NCBI RefSeq assembly: GCF_009498035.1
Contig: NZ_CP034550.1
Coordinates: 9,858,001-9,922,000 of the forward strand
Direction: 5' to 3'
Origin: Saccharothrix syringae
GTDB taxonomy: Bacteria > Actinomycetota > Actinomycetes > Mycobacteriales > Pseudonocardiaceae
DNA length: 64,000 nucleotides
Shown here: positions 24,513-33,235 of the stretch, in pieces
Layout: every line of letters starts with the position of its first letter
How positions within the stretch are numbered: the stretch's first letter is position 1
Notes under the pieces: model-generated
The model's database searches: none
What the model was told of the DNA's origin: nothing
Seen by the model: the letters and a program-made list of their open reading frames with translations, nothing else
Position numbers and translations under genes: made by a program

Positions 24513-25532
24513 ATGTCTCTTCGCACCGGACTGCTCGGTTACGGCATCGCCGGCCGGGTGTTCCACGCCCCGCTCATCGCCGCCACCCCCGGCGCGGAGC
24601 TGTCCGCGATCGTCACCGCCGACCCGGGACGACGTGCCCGAGCCGCCGCCGAGCACCCCGGCGCGACCCTGCTGGGCACCTCCGACGAGCTGTTCGAACT
24701 GGACCTCGACCTGGTCGTGGTCGCCTCGCCGAACCGCACGCACGTGCCGCTCGCGCTGGCGGCCGTCGAGGCGGGCGTGCCGGTCGTGGTGGACAAGCCG
24801 TTCGCCCCGACCGCCGCCGAGGCGCGGCGCGTGCTCGACGCGGCGCGCGACCGGGGCGTGCCCGTGACGGTGTTCCAGAACCGGCGCTGGGACAGCGACT
24901 TCCGGGCCGTCCGGTCGCTGGTCGCCGAGGGCGCCCTGGGCGAGGTCGCGCGGTTCGAGTCGCGGTTCGAGCGGTGGGTGCCGGAGGTCTGGGACAACTG
25001 GCGCGAGCTGGGCGCCCCCGAGGAGGCCGGCGGCCTGCTCTACGACCTGGGCGCGCACCTGGTCGACCAGGCGGTCGAGCTGTTCGGCCCGGTGGCGGGC
25101 GTCTACTGCGAGCTGGACCGGCGCCGCCCGGGCGTGGCGGTCGAGGACGACGTGTTCGTGGCACTGACCCACCGCGACGGCGTCCGCTCGCACCTGTGGG
25201 CCAGCGCGGCGGCGCCGCACCACGGACCGCGCTTCCGGGTGCTCGGGTCGAAGGCCGCCTACGTCTCGCACGGCCTGGACCCCCAGGAGGAGGCCCTGGC
25301 CACCGGCAAGCCGTTCAACGATTTGTCGACATATGGCCGTCTGGGCCTGCTCGACGAGGCCGAGGAGGTCGTCGCGCCGCCCGGCGCGTACGCGGAGTTC
25401 TACCGCCTGCTGGTCGCGGCGCTGACCGGCGGCGGGCCGCTGCCGGTCGAGCCCGGGTCGGCGGTGCGGGTGCTGGAGGTGATCGAGGCGGCGTTCGAGT
25501 CCGCCCGGACCGGGAAGGTGGTGGCGCCGTGA
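24513..25532 (+). CDS. Gfo/Idh/MocA family oxidoreductase
   Basis: A 339-residue protein with an ATG at 24513. The N-terminal Rossmann fold is GLLGYGIAGRVFHAPLI, the typical start of the YdgJ-type scyllo-inositol dehydrogenase subgroup. VVVASPNRTHVPLALAAVEA and the EKP-like VVVDKPFAPTAAEARR follow, then LLYDLGAHLVDQAVELFG, the substrate-binding G-x-x-x-D-x-G-x-H block with the catalytic His. These enzymes oxidise or reduce sugars and inositols with NAD(P). The stop overlaps the next gene start (GTGA), so the pair is translationally coupled. The ROK regulator is divergent and probably senses the substrate. Confidence 0.88.
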   Translation: MSLRTGLLGYGIAGRVFHAPLIAATPGAELSAIVTADPGRRARAAAEHPGATLLGTSDELFELDLDLVVVASPNRTHVPLALAAVEAGVPVVVDKPFAPTAAEARRVLDAARDRGVPVTVFQNRRWDSDFRAVRSLVAEGALGEVARFESRFERWVPEVWDNWRELGAPEEAGGLLYDLGAHLVDQAVELFGPVAGVYCELDRRRPGVAVEDDVFVALTHRDGVRSHLWASAAAPHHGPRFRVLGSKAAYVSHGLDPQEEALATGKPFNDLSTYGRLGLLDEAEEVVAPPGAYAEFYRLLVAALTGGGPLPVEPGSAVRVLEVIEAAFESARTGKVVAP

Positions 25533-25987
25533 GCCTGCTGGAGGAGTTGGCGGAGCAGGAGGCCAAGCTCGTGTTCACCTCGTTCGACAACGAGGTGGCG
25601 CTGGACCTGGGCGCGTTCCTGCTCGACGCGGCCCGCTCGGCGGGGTTGCCGGTGACGATCTCGGTGCGGCGCGGGCGGCAGCGGCTGTTCCACGCGGCCC
25701 TGCCGGGCACGTCGGCGGACAACGACGAGTGGATCGACCGCAAGTCCCGGGTGGTCGACCGGTACGGGCAGAGCTCCTACCGGGTCGGCGAGGGGTTCCG
25801 GGCGCGCGGCACGACGTTCGAGGAGAGCTCCCGCCTGGACCCCGACCGCTACGCCGCGCACGGCGGGGTGTTCCCGGTGACCGTGGCGGGGGTGGGGGTG
25901 GTCGGGACCGTCGGCGTGTCGGGGCTGCCGCAGGCCGAGGACCACGCGTTCGTGGTGGAGCAGTTGGGGCGCTTCCTGGCCCGCTGA
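25529..25987 (+). CDS. UPF0303 / HbpS-like heme-degrading-domain family protein
   Basis: A 152-residue protein starting at a GTG inside the previous stop (GTGA, 4-bp overlap). LLEELAEQEAKLVFTSFDNE, VTISVRRGRQRLFHAALPG, NDEWIDRKSRVVDRYGQSSY and the C-terminal GVFPVTVAGVGVVGTVGVSG match the UPF0303 branch of the GlcG/HbpS superfamily. In sugar-catabolic operons these small proteins are frequent but biochemically obscure; haem binding is known only for some relatives. Coupling to a Gfo/Idh dehydrogenase suggests a carbohydrate role. A GC-rich repetitive spacer and bidirectional terminator follow. Confidence 0.8.
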   Translation: MSLLEELAEQEAKLVFTSFDNEVALDLGAFLLDAARSAGLPVTISVRRGRQRLFHAALPGTSADNDEWIDRKSRVVDRYGQSSYRVGEGFRARGTTFEESSRLDPDRYAAHGGVFPVTVAGVGVVGTVGVSGLPQAEDHAFVVEQLGRFLAR

Positions 25988-26295
25988 CCCCGGGCAGCCG
26001 ACCCCGGGCAGCCAGCCCCGGACAGCCAGCCCCAGGCCACTCGCCCTGGGCCGCTCGCCCCGGGCAGCCGACCACCGGCCCACCAACCCGGCCCACCAAC
26101 CCGGCCCACCAACCCGGCCCACCCGCCCGCAGCAGCCCCGACCACCACCCACCACCCCGCCCCCCTCAGCGGCCGCACCCCCTCGGGGTCCCAACCCCCT
26201 CGGCCGCCGACCACCACCCACCGCCCTCGGCGGCGGCCGTCCGCCCGGCCGCCGCCCGCCACCCGACCGCGTCCCACCCCCGGCGCGGTCGGCCG
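25988..26295. repeat. Proline-codon-like tandem repeats between convergent genes
   Basis: This non-coding spacer holds degenerate copies of CCCCGGGCAGCC (25988-26035) and a clean 13-bp tandem repeat, CCGGCCCACCAAC, three full times at 26075-26113 with a partial fourth to 26123. Strand composition is very skewed (C-rich on the plus strand). Apart from these repeats I see no gene. Confidence 0.7.
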
Positions 26296-26329
26296 GAGGG
26301 GGCTTCCCGGCGCCCCGGGAAGCCCCCTC
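26296..26329. terminator. Bidirectional hairpin terminator
   Basis: GAGGGGGCTTCCCGG at 26296-26310 and its perfect 15-bp complement at 26315-26329 with a 4-nt loop. It sits between the convergent UPF0303 gene and the serine hydrolase gene. Confidence 0.8.
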
Positions 26330-26361
26330 CTCAAAACTCAGCGACCCCCGTCAGCGGCCCC

Positions 26362-27468
26362 TCAGCAGAAGACCTCCTCCAGCAGCTGGTCCGCCCCATT
26401 GACCGGCCCGGGGTCCGGCGCCGAGGTCACCGAGGCCGTCAACCGGGTCTTCGTGTCCGCCGTGCTCATCATCAGGGTGGAGTAGCCGGGGATGCCGCCG
26501 CCGTGACCCCACACCGTGACCCCGCACGGCAGCTCGGTCGACTCGATCCCCAGCCCGTACCCCTGCCCGGGCCCGGCCTGGACCGTGGTCAGCAGCTCCC
26601 GCTGCTGCGCGGGCCGCAGCAGGCGGCCGTCCAGCAGCGCGTCCACGAACCGGCCCAGGTCCTCGGTCGTGGAGATCATCTCGCCCGCCGAATAGGCGAC
26701 CGACGGGTTGATCTCGGTGATGTCGGCGACCTCGCCGGCCACCCGCACGTAGCCGTGGGCGTGCGGACCGGGCACCTGGACCCGCGTGCCCGGCACGGAG
26801 GTGTCCCGCAGCCCGAGGGGCCGCAGGACGCGCTGGGCGACCGCGTCGCCGTAGGGCCGGCCGGTGACCCGCTCGACCAGCATGCCCACCACGACGTAGT
26901 TGGTGTTGGAGTAGTTCCACCCGGTCCCGGGTTGGAAGTCCAGCGGCTTGGCCGTGGCGAGCGCGACCAGCTCGGCCGGGGTCCACGTCTTGTAGCGGAT
27001 GGCCTCGTAGCCGTCCGGGTCGAGCGGCAGGTCCTGCGTGTAGTTGTAGAGCCCGCTGGTGTGCTGGAGCAGGTGCCGCACGGTGATCCGGTCGCCGTCG
27101 GGCAGCAGGCCGGGCAGGTAGCGCGACACGGGCGCGTCCAGCTCGACCCGGCCCTCGCCCACGAGCTGGAGCACCACGGTGGCGACGAACGTCTTGGTGA
27201 CGCTGCCGACCCGGAACCGGCCGTCGGTGGGCACCGGGCGCGGCGAGCCGACCTCGGCCGTGCCCGCGCGGGCGGTGAACTCGCGCCGCCCGTCGACCAC
27301 GCGCGCCTGCGCGCCCTGCGCCCCGGTGCGGGCCATCTCGTCCAGCGCCCGCTGCACGACCTGCCGGTCGACGCGGTCGCCGCCCGGCGCGGCCACCGCC
27401 GTGCCACCGATGCCCGTGACGGCCAGCCCCACCGCGGCGGCCAGGGCGATTCCCCTCTTGACCCTCAA
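26362..27468 (-). CDS. Secreted serine hydrolase / D-Ala-D-Ala carboxypeptidase (class C beta-lactamase fold)
   Basis: A 368-residue protein with a signal peptide (RGIALAAAVGLAVTGIGGTA, cleavage after VAA). Catalytic motifs are intact: SxxK as SVTK in RVGSVTKTF (about residue 90), YxN as YSN in GWNYSNTNYVVVG (about 186) and HGG in WGHGGGIPGYST (about 322). LLQHTSGLYNYTQ is the typical family block. This is the Streptomyces R61-like DD-peptidase/esterase group, so peptidoglycan trimming or ester hydrolysis outside the cell is likely. It stands alone, with no beta-lactamase regulator nearby. The C-terminus ends EEVFC, a terminal Cys that is unusual but could pair with the internal Cys in STELPCGVTVWG. 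Confidence 0.88.
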   Translation of the reverse strand: MRVKRGIALAAAVGLAVTGIGGTAVAAPGGDRVDRQVVQRALDEMARTGAQGAQARVVDGRREFTARAGTAEVGSPRPVPTDGRFRVGSVTKTFVATVVLQLVGEGRVELDAPVSRYLPGLLPDGDRITVRHLLQHTSGLYNYTQDLPLDPDGYEAIRYKTWTPAELVALATAKPLDFQPGTGWNYSNTNYVVVGMLVERVTGRPYGDAVAQRVLRPLGLRDTSVPGTRVQVPGPHAHGYVRVAGEVADITEINPSVAYSAGEMISTTEDLGRFVDALLDGRLLRPAQQRELLTTVQAGPGQGYGLGIESTELPCGVTVWGHGGGIPGYSTLMMSTADTKTRLTASVTSAPDPGPVNGADQLLEEVFC

Positions 27469-27661
27469 CGCGTCCTCCCTGTGATCGTCGAGGGCACCGA
27501 CCCTGCCCGACCGGCACCGCCGCGCGCGTCACCCCGCGGTTGCCACCCGCGTCACCCCCTGGTGGTCGGCGGCGGACGACTTTAGGCTCTTCCACCCCTA
27601 GTGGGAGGGGTTCGCGGAACCGATTCCGAACCCCTGATCACTACTCCGTTCGAGTGACACA

Positions 27662-27700
27662 AATGGTCTAGACCTTGACCGTGAAGTGGTCTGAACCACA
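27662..27700 (+). promoter_or_regulatory. Two DasR-responsive (dre-like) sites upstream of the chitinase
   Basis: Site 1 at 27662-27677 is AATGGTCTAGACCTTG, with the palindrome GGTCTAGACC. Site 2 at 27685-27700 is AGTGGTCTGAACCACA, with GTGGT/ACCAC arms. Their centres are 23 bp apart, about two helical turns, recalling the paired direct repeats in Streptomyces chitinase promoters. The chitinase ATG is at 27742. DasR would release these sites when glucosamine-6-phosphate rises. Confidence 0.75.
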
Positions 27701-27741
27701 TCGTGGCATCACCCTGCACTCCTTCCCTGACGAGGAGCACG

Positions 27742-29370
<1,629 letters not shown>

Positions 29371-29394
29371 CCACCCCGAAGTAACCGCACCACC

Positions 29395-29431
29395 GAAGGG
29401 CCCCGCAGGCGTCTCCCCTGCGGGGCCCTTC
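29395..29431 (+). terminator. Hairpin terminator after the chitinase gene
   Basis: GAAGGGCCCCGCAGG (29395-29409) pairs perfectly with 29417-29431 (15 bp, 7-nt loop), 24 bp after the stop codon. Confidence 0.8.
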
Positions 29432-29478
29432 CCCACTCCCCCACCGGCGAGTCATGCCCCCACCCCGCGCGTGTCCTC

Positions 29479-30426
29479 GAGCGTTATTCAGAAGTCATCG
29501 GCTCAGGCGGTAGTGCTCGAGGTTGGTGACGATGCGGATGATGGTGGGGAGTTCGGCCAGGCGGGCGCGGTAGCCGGTGGCGAGGATTTTCCAGTTCTTC
29601 AGGTGGGCGATGGCGCGTTCGACGGGCCACCGGTGCCGGGCGAGCAGGGTGTTCCATGCCTGGTCTGTGGGGGTGTGGCGGGTGTGGCCGGGGCGTTTGC
29701 GGCGTGGGGTGGTCACGCCGGTGCCCTGGTAGCCCAGATCGCCGATCACGACGGTGGTGGCCAGCAGGTCGGCCAGGCCGGAGAGGCGGTAGGCGCGGCT
29801 GTCGTGGGTGCGGCCGGGCAGGGGTGGGAGGACGGCGAGCAGTCGGCCTCGCCGGTCGGTCAGGACCTGGATCGAGAGTCCTTGTTTGCGGTGTTTGCCG
29901 TTGTGGTTGGGGTGCGGGCCGCGCCGTGGCGCGTCGGTGGGGTGCGGGTCGGGGTGGGCGCGTGTGCCGGTGGGGATCAGGGTGCCGTCGACCAGCACCG
30001 TGGTCAGGCGGGCCGGCAGGTCGGGCAGGCGCGGGGTGTGCAGACAGAGGACCTGGCCGATCAGGGGCGTGAAGCGACGGAAGATCCGGGAGACGGTGGG
30101 TTGGGAGACGCCGAACAGGTCGGCCGCGAGGGTCTGGGACAGGTTGTGGCGCAGCAGCACCAGCGTGAGCAGCACACAACGGTGCAGGCTGAGCGCGGGC
30201 GGTCGTCCCCGTCGCAGGTCGGGATCGGGGACGACCTGGCGGATCCGGGTGGTCAGCTCCCGCAGCTGGGCAGGGGACAGCCCGGTCGTAGAGTGGTAGC
30301 GCAACAGCCCTGTCCTGGTGGTCGTGCTTCTGTGAGAGGAAACCGACCCTATCCGGGCAGGGCTGTTGCGCTGTCAGCCCAGGCATCACCACCGGCCACC
30401 CCAGCCAGCAGTTCTGAATAACGCTC
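29479..30426 (-). mobile_element. IS5-like insertion sequence, complete
   Basis: The ends are inverted repeats: GAGCGTTATTCAGAA at 29479-29493 and its complement TTCTGAATAACGCTC at 30412-30426. The element is 948 bp with one transposase gene on the minus strand. The flanks carry a 3-bp direct duplication, CTC at 29476-29478 and 30427-30429. Removing the element and one CTC restores a module identical to the neighbouring 22-bp module, so the insertion point is certain. The short target duplication and single DDE gene fit IS5-family relatives. Confidence 0.85.
29495..30304 (-). CDS. IS5-like DDE transposase
   Basis: A 269-residue protein with a TTG start (RYHSTTGLSPAQLRELTTRI). The N-terminal helix-turn-helix is LSQTLAADLFGVSQPTVSRI (HTH_Tnp_4 type). 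The DDE domain shows TTVLVDGTLIPTG (first Asp), HPNHNGKHRKQGLSIQVLTD, PGRTHDSRAYRLSG (second Asp) and WPVERAIAHLKNWKIL (Glu). The frame is uninterrupted, so the element is probably still active or was so recently. Codons and GC content are similar to the host genome. Confidence 0.85.
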   Translation of the reverse strand: MRYHSTTGLSPAQLRELTTRIRQVVPDPDLRRGRPPALSLHRCVLLTLVLLRHNLSQTLAADLFGVSQPTVSRIFRRFTPLIGQVLCLHTPRLPDLPARLTTVLVDGTLIPTGTRAHPDPHPTDAPRRGPHPNHNGKHRKQGLSIQVLTDRRGRLLAVLPPLPGRTHDSRAYRLSGLADLLATTVVIGDLGYQGTGVTTPRRKRPGHTRHTPTDQAWNTLLARHRWPVERAIAHLKNWKILATGYRARLAELPTIIRIVTNLEHYRLSR

Positions 30427-30429
30427 CTC

Positions 30430-30522
30430 CACTCAGACACCGCGTGTCCTCCACTCAGACACCGCGAGTCGAACGTTCAGGACCCTCGTGTCGAACGTTC
30501 AAGACCCCCGAGTTCCACATTC
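30430..30522 (+). repeat. 22-bp modular repeat array A, interrupted at its left end by the IS5-like element
   Basis: Four consecutive modules from 30441 each start CGCGTGTC, CGCGAGTC, CTCGTGTC or CCCGAGTT. They carry a short variable word, then ACTCAGACAC, ACGTTCAGGACC, ACGTTCAAGACC or ACATTC; the period is exactly 22 bp. A fifth module is split: 29468-29478 plus 30430-30440. The 82 bp at 30441-30522 match the complement of 61676-61757 at 74 of 82 positions. The array lies between the chitinase and the 3' end of the sugar dehydratase remnant. Confidence 0.75.
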
Positions 30523-30536
30523 GCCACGGGCAGGCG

Positions 30537-31244
30537 TCACTTGGCCCAAGCGGTCTCGGACACCGGCGTGCGGTCGCGCAGGGGCTCCCACCAGGCGCGG
30601 TTGTCCGCGTACCAGCGGATCGTCTCGCGGACCCCCGCGGCGAAGTCGACCCGCGGCTCCCAGCCCAGCTCGCGCCGGATCTTCGTCGAGTCCAGCAGGT
30701 AGCGGCGGTCGTGGCCGGGCCGGTCCGGCACGTGGACCCACTCCCGCCGGTTGTCCTGCGACGCGTACACCGGCAGCTCACTGCCGTCGAGCGCCCGCGT
30801 GGTGAACAGCGGCAGCCCTTCTCCGGGAACTGGTTCGGCCCGTAGTTGTTGGCGCGGTTGGTGATGGTCACCGGCAGCCCGAACGTCTCGTGGTACGCCC
30901 GCACCGCGTGGTCGGCCCCCGCCTTGCTCGCGTTGTACGGCGTCCGCGGCCGGTAGGGCGACCCTCGGTGAACGCCTCGGCCGCGTCCAGCAGCGCCTGC
31001 GTGCCCAGCACGTTGGTCCGGAAGAACCGCGTCGGGTCGAGCACGGCCAGGCTGTTGTGCGACTCGGCCGCGAAGTTCACCACCACGTCGACGCCGGTCA
31101 GGTCGTGCTCGGCGACGCCGGCGTGCCCGCGTAGGTCAGCGCGTCCAGCGCCACGACCCGGTCCTCCGGGTGCCCGGCCACCCAGTACCGGGTGAAGTGC
31201 GAACCGATGAACCCCGCCGCGCCCGTGATCAGGACCGTGGTCAT
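30537..31244 (-). pseudogene. dTDP-glucose 4,6-dehydratase (RfbB/RmlB) remnant with internal deletions
   Basis: From the ATG at 31244: TVLITGAAGFIGSHFTRYWV (NAD motif) to ALDALTYAG. After a gap and frame change comes [20 protein letters not shown] through [12 protein letters not shown], then directly EAFTE. In further frames come [32 protein letters not shown] and [20 protein letters not shown], then [20 protein letters not shown] to the end. Compared with an intact enzyme of about 330 residues, at least three internal blocks are missing and the frame shifts several times. [10 protein letters not shown], with the catalytic YxxxK, is split by a frame change. It cannot make a working enzyme. 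An IS5-like element lies just beyond its 3' end. Confidence 0.85.
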
Positions 31245-31262
31245 GCCGGCACGCCACCGAAG

Positions 31263-31286
31263 GGCCGGGGTCCGGGGACCCCGGCC
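31263..31286 (-). terminator. Palindrome after the M14 peptidase gene
   Basis: GGCCGGGGTCC (31263-31273) and its complement (31276-31286) are perfect 11-bp arms with only 2 bp between them. It lies just past the stop of the minus-strand peptidase gene and before the dehydratase remnant. It is terminator-like, although the loop would have to open a few pairs. Confidence 0.55.
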
Positions 31287-31294
31287 GCTCGGGG

Positions 31295-33052
31295 TCAGAC
31301 GGTCAGGCTCCACGAGTCGATGTAGCCGGTGTCCGCCGAGTACACGTCCTGCACGCGGAGCTGCCACGTGCCGTTGCGCGCCTCGGACGACGCGTTGACC
31401 GTGTAGGTGGTGTCGATGTCGTCGCCCGAGTCGCTGCTCGACGACTTCAGCCGGTAGGCGGACCCGTCCGGCGCCACCAGGTCGACCACCAGGTCACCCC
31501 GGTAGGTGTGCTTGACGTGCACCTCCACCTGCGTGGACGCCGACGCGCTGCCCTCGCACGCGGAGATGCCGATCCCGCTGCTGACGGCCGCCCCGTTGTC
31601 CGGGATCGACACGTCCGTGTCATTCGTCTGCCGCGCGCACCCGGTGGGCGGGTTGCCGCCGCCGTAGGGGTTGGCCGCCTTCTTGGCCGCGTACATCAGC
31701 ATCGGCAGCGTCTTGGGCCAGAACGTCGACGCCTGGCACGAGTAGGCCGGGAGGAACCCGGAGCACGTCCCCGACGACGGCCCGATCTCCCACACGAACG
31801 AGGCAACTCCGAGGTCGTCGTACACCCAGTCGTCGGTCGCGCCGGCCGCGTTGTAGAGCACCTCGCCCGGCTGCCCGTACTGCCAGCCCGACCCGGCCAG
31901 CCCGGCCAGGTCCCGCGCCATGGCGCGCAGCGGCGCGTCGTTGCCGGTCCGGTAGGCGGTGGTCCAGCCCCACGGGAACAGCACCAGGTTGGCGTAGCTG
32001 TGCATGGAGACGACGACGCCGGTGGTGTCGTCGGGCGCGGCGTCGGTCACGCCCGTGCCGCGCCGGTCGCGGTAGAGGCTGCGCCACAGGGCCTGCAACG
32101 CCCGGGTCTCCGCCTCGGAGTTGGCCGAGGGGCCCTTGTAGGTCTGGTCGCACGGGTTGGACGACGTGCCCGCGCCGCCCCAGTGCGAGTCGGTGTTGCG
32201 GTTGAGGTCGATGCCGATCTGCGAGGACGACGTGCCCGAGCAGTTTGACCCGTTCGTGTTGTTGGCGTTCTTCCGCTGGTAACGGGGCGAGTTGCCGCCC
32301 TGCTGGACGATGTTGACGCCGTCGGGGTTGGCGATCGGGACCACCCACACCTCGGTGGTGTCCAGCAGCGCGGTGACCTCCGCGTTGGTGCCGTAGCCCT
32401 GGGTGAGGTGGTCGATCCAGCGCCAGGCGACGTCACCGGTGGTCAGCTCCCGGGCGTGCAGCTGGCCCATCACGAAGAACCGCGGCTTGGGCGCGTTCGG
32501 GTCGAGCGCGCAGTCCCCGGCGTTCTTCTTGGTGATGCACACCGCCCGCAGGTCGTAGCCGCCCGAGCCCTGGGTCTTCCGCCAGGAATCGCCGTAGTCG
32601 ACCACGGTGGCCAGGTCCGGGTAGTTCTGCGCGACCAGGTCCAGGTGGGACCAGTGGGCGTTGATGGTGTGGTAGCCGCCGTAGTAGGTCTCGTTGATGT
32701 CGGCGGCTTCGACCTGCGCCTTCGCCTTCGGCGGCGCCCACTCGGGCGCGGGTAAGACCTCGTCCACCACCGCGCTGAACCCGGCCTGCTCCAGCCCGGC
32801 CCCCGTGGTCGCGTCGCCGAGCACGAACAGGTACTCGCCGTCGCGGTCCTCCAGCACGTCGAACCCGCGCCCGAGCAGGTTCTGGGCCGACGCCCCCAGC
32901 GGCGCGTGCACCTTGTACACGTACGTGGGACCAGCCGGCGCCGCGGTCACGTCGGGTGCAGGGCCCGCCGTCGTGGGACTCGCGCTCACGACGGCGGCCG
33001 CCGCCACACCGGCCACGGCCAGCGTCAGCAGTGATCGTCTTCTCGACTTCAC
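31295..33052 (-). CDS. Secreted M14 zinc carboxypeptidase with C-terminal P-domain
   Basis: A 585-residue protein from the GTG at 33052, preceded by GGAGG. Signal peptide (SLLTLAVAGVAAAAVVSASP). A propeptide-like part follows (GAGLEQAGFSAVVDEVLPAP). The M14 catalytic domain has zinc ligands HxxE in GQLHARELTTGD (about 197/200) and His in VVSMHSYANLVLFPWG (about 349), with catalytic Glu in ASFVWEIGP (about 421). After PYGGG comes a subtilisin-type P/homoB domain (residues about 480-585: VEVHVKHTYRGDLVVDLVAP, ending SADTGYIDSWSLTV). The neighbouring gene is a close paralogue lacking this last domain. It degrades peptides outside the cell. Confidence 0.92.
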   Translation of the reverse strand: MKSRRRSLLTLAVAGVAAAAVVSASPTTAGPAPDVTAAPAGPTYVYKVHAPLGASAQNLLGRGFDVLEDRDGEYLFVLGDATTGAGLEQAGFSAVVDEVLPAPEWAPPKAKAQVEAADINETYYGGYHTINAHWSHLDLVAQNYPDLATVVDYGDSWRKTQGSGGYDLRAVCITKKNAGDCALDPNAPKPRFFVMGQLHARELTTGDVAWRWIDHLTQGYGTNAEVTALLDTTEVWVVPIANPDGVNIVQQGGNSPRYQRKNANNTNGSNCSGTSSSQIGIDLNRNTDSHWGGAGTSSNPCDQTYKGPSANSEAETRALQALWRSLYRDRRGTGVTDAAPDDTTGVVVSMHSYANLVLFPWGWTTAYRTGNDAPLRAMARDLAGLAGSGWQYGQPGEVLYNAAGATDDWVYDDLGVASFVWEIGPSSGTCSGFLPAYSCQASTFWPKTLPMLMYAAKKAANPYGGGNPPTGCARQTNDTDVSIPDNGAAVSSGIGISACEGSASASTQVEVHVKHTYRGDLVVDLVAPDGSAYRLKSSSSDSGDDIDTTYTVNASSEARNGTWQLRVQDVYSADTGYIDSWSLTV

Positions 33053-33235
33053 GTGGTTTCCTCCTAGGCAGGGTGAATTCGGAGGATGGGGCACGCGCGG
33101 ACCCCTTGCCCACCCACCAATCGGCCATTGCTGTGCGTGATCGCCACGGCTCGCGGACGGCCGATCAGGCGGGTGGTGCGGAGGCACCCCGCCCGTGGTC
33201 CGGACGGGGTAGCCGGTCGTGGAGGCGGCCCGCCG

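Noticed and set aside
29484..30440. A second longer frame over the IS5-like element as an alternative or frameshifted transposase.
   Set aside because: The frame at 29495-30304 carries all DDE and HTH motifs intact, so no programmed frameshift is needed.
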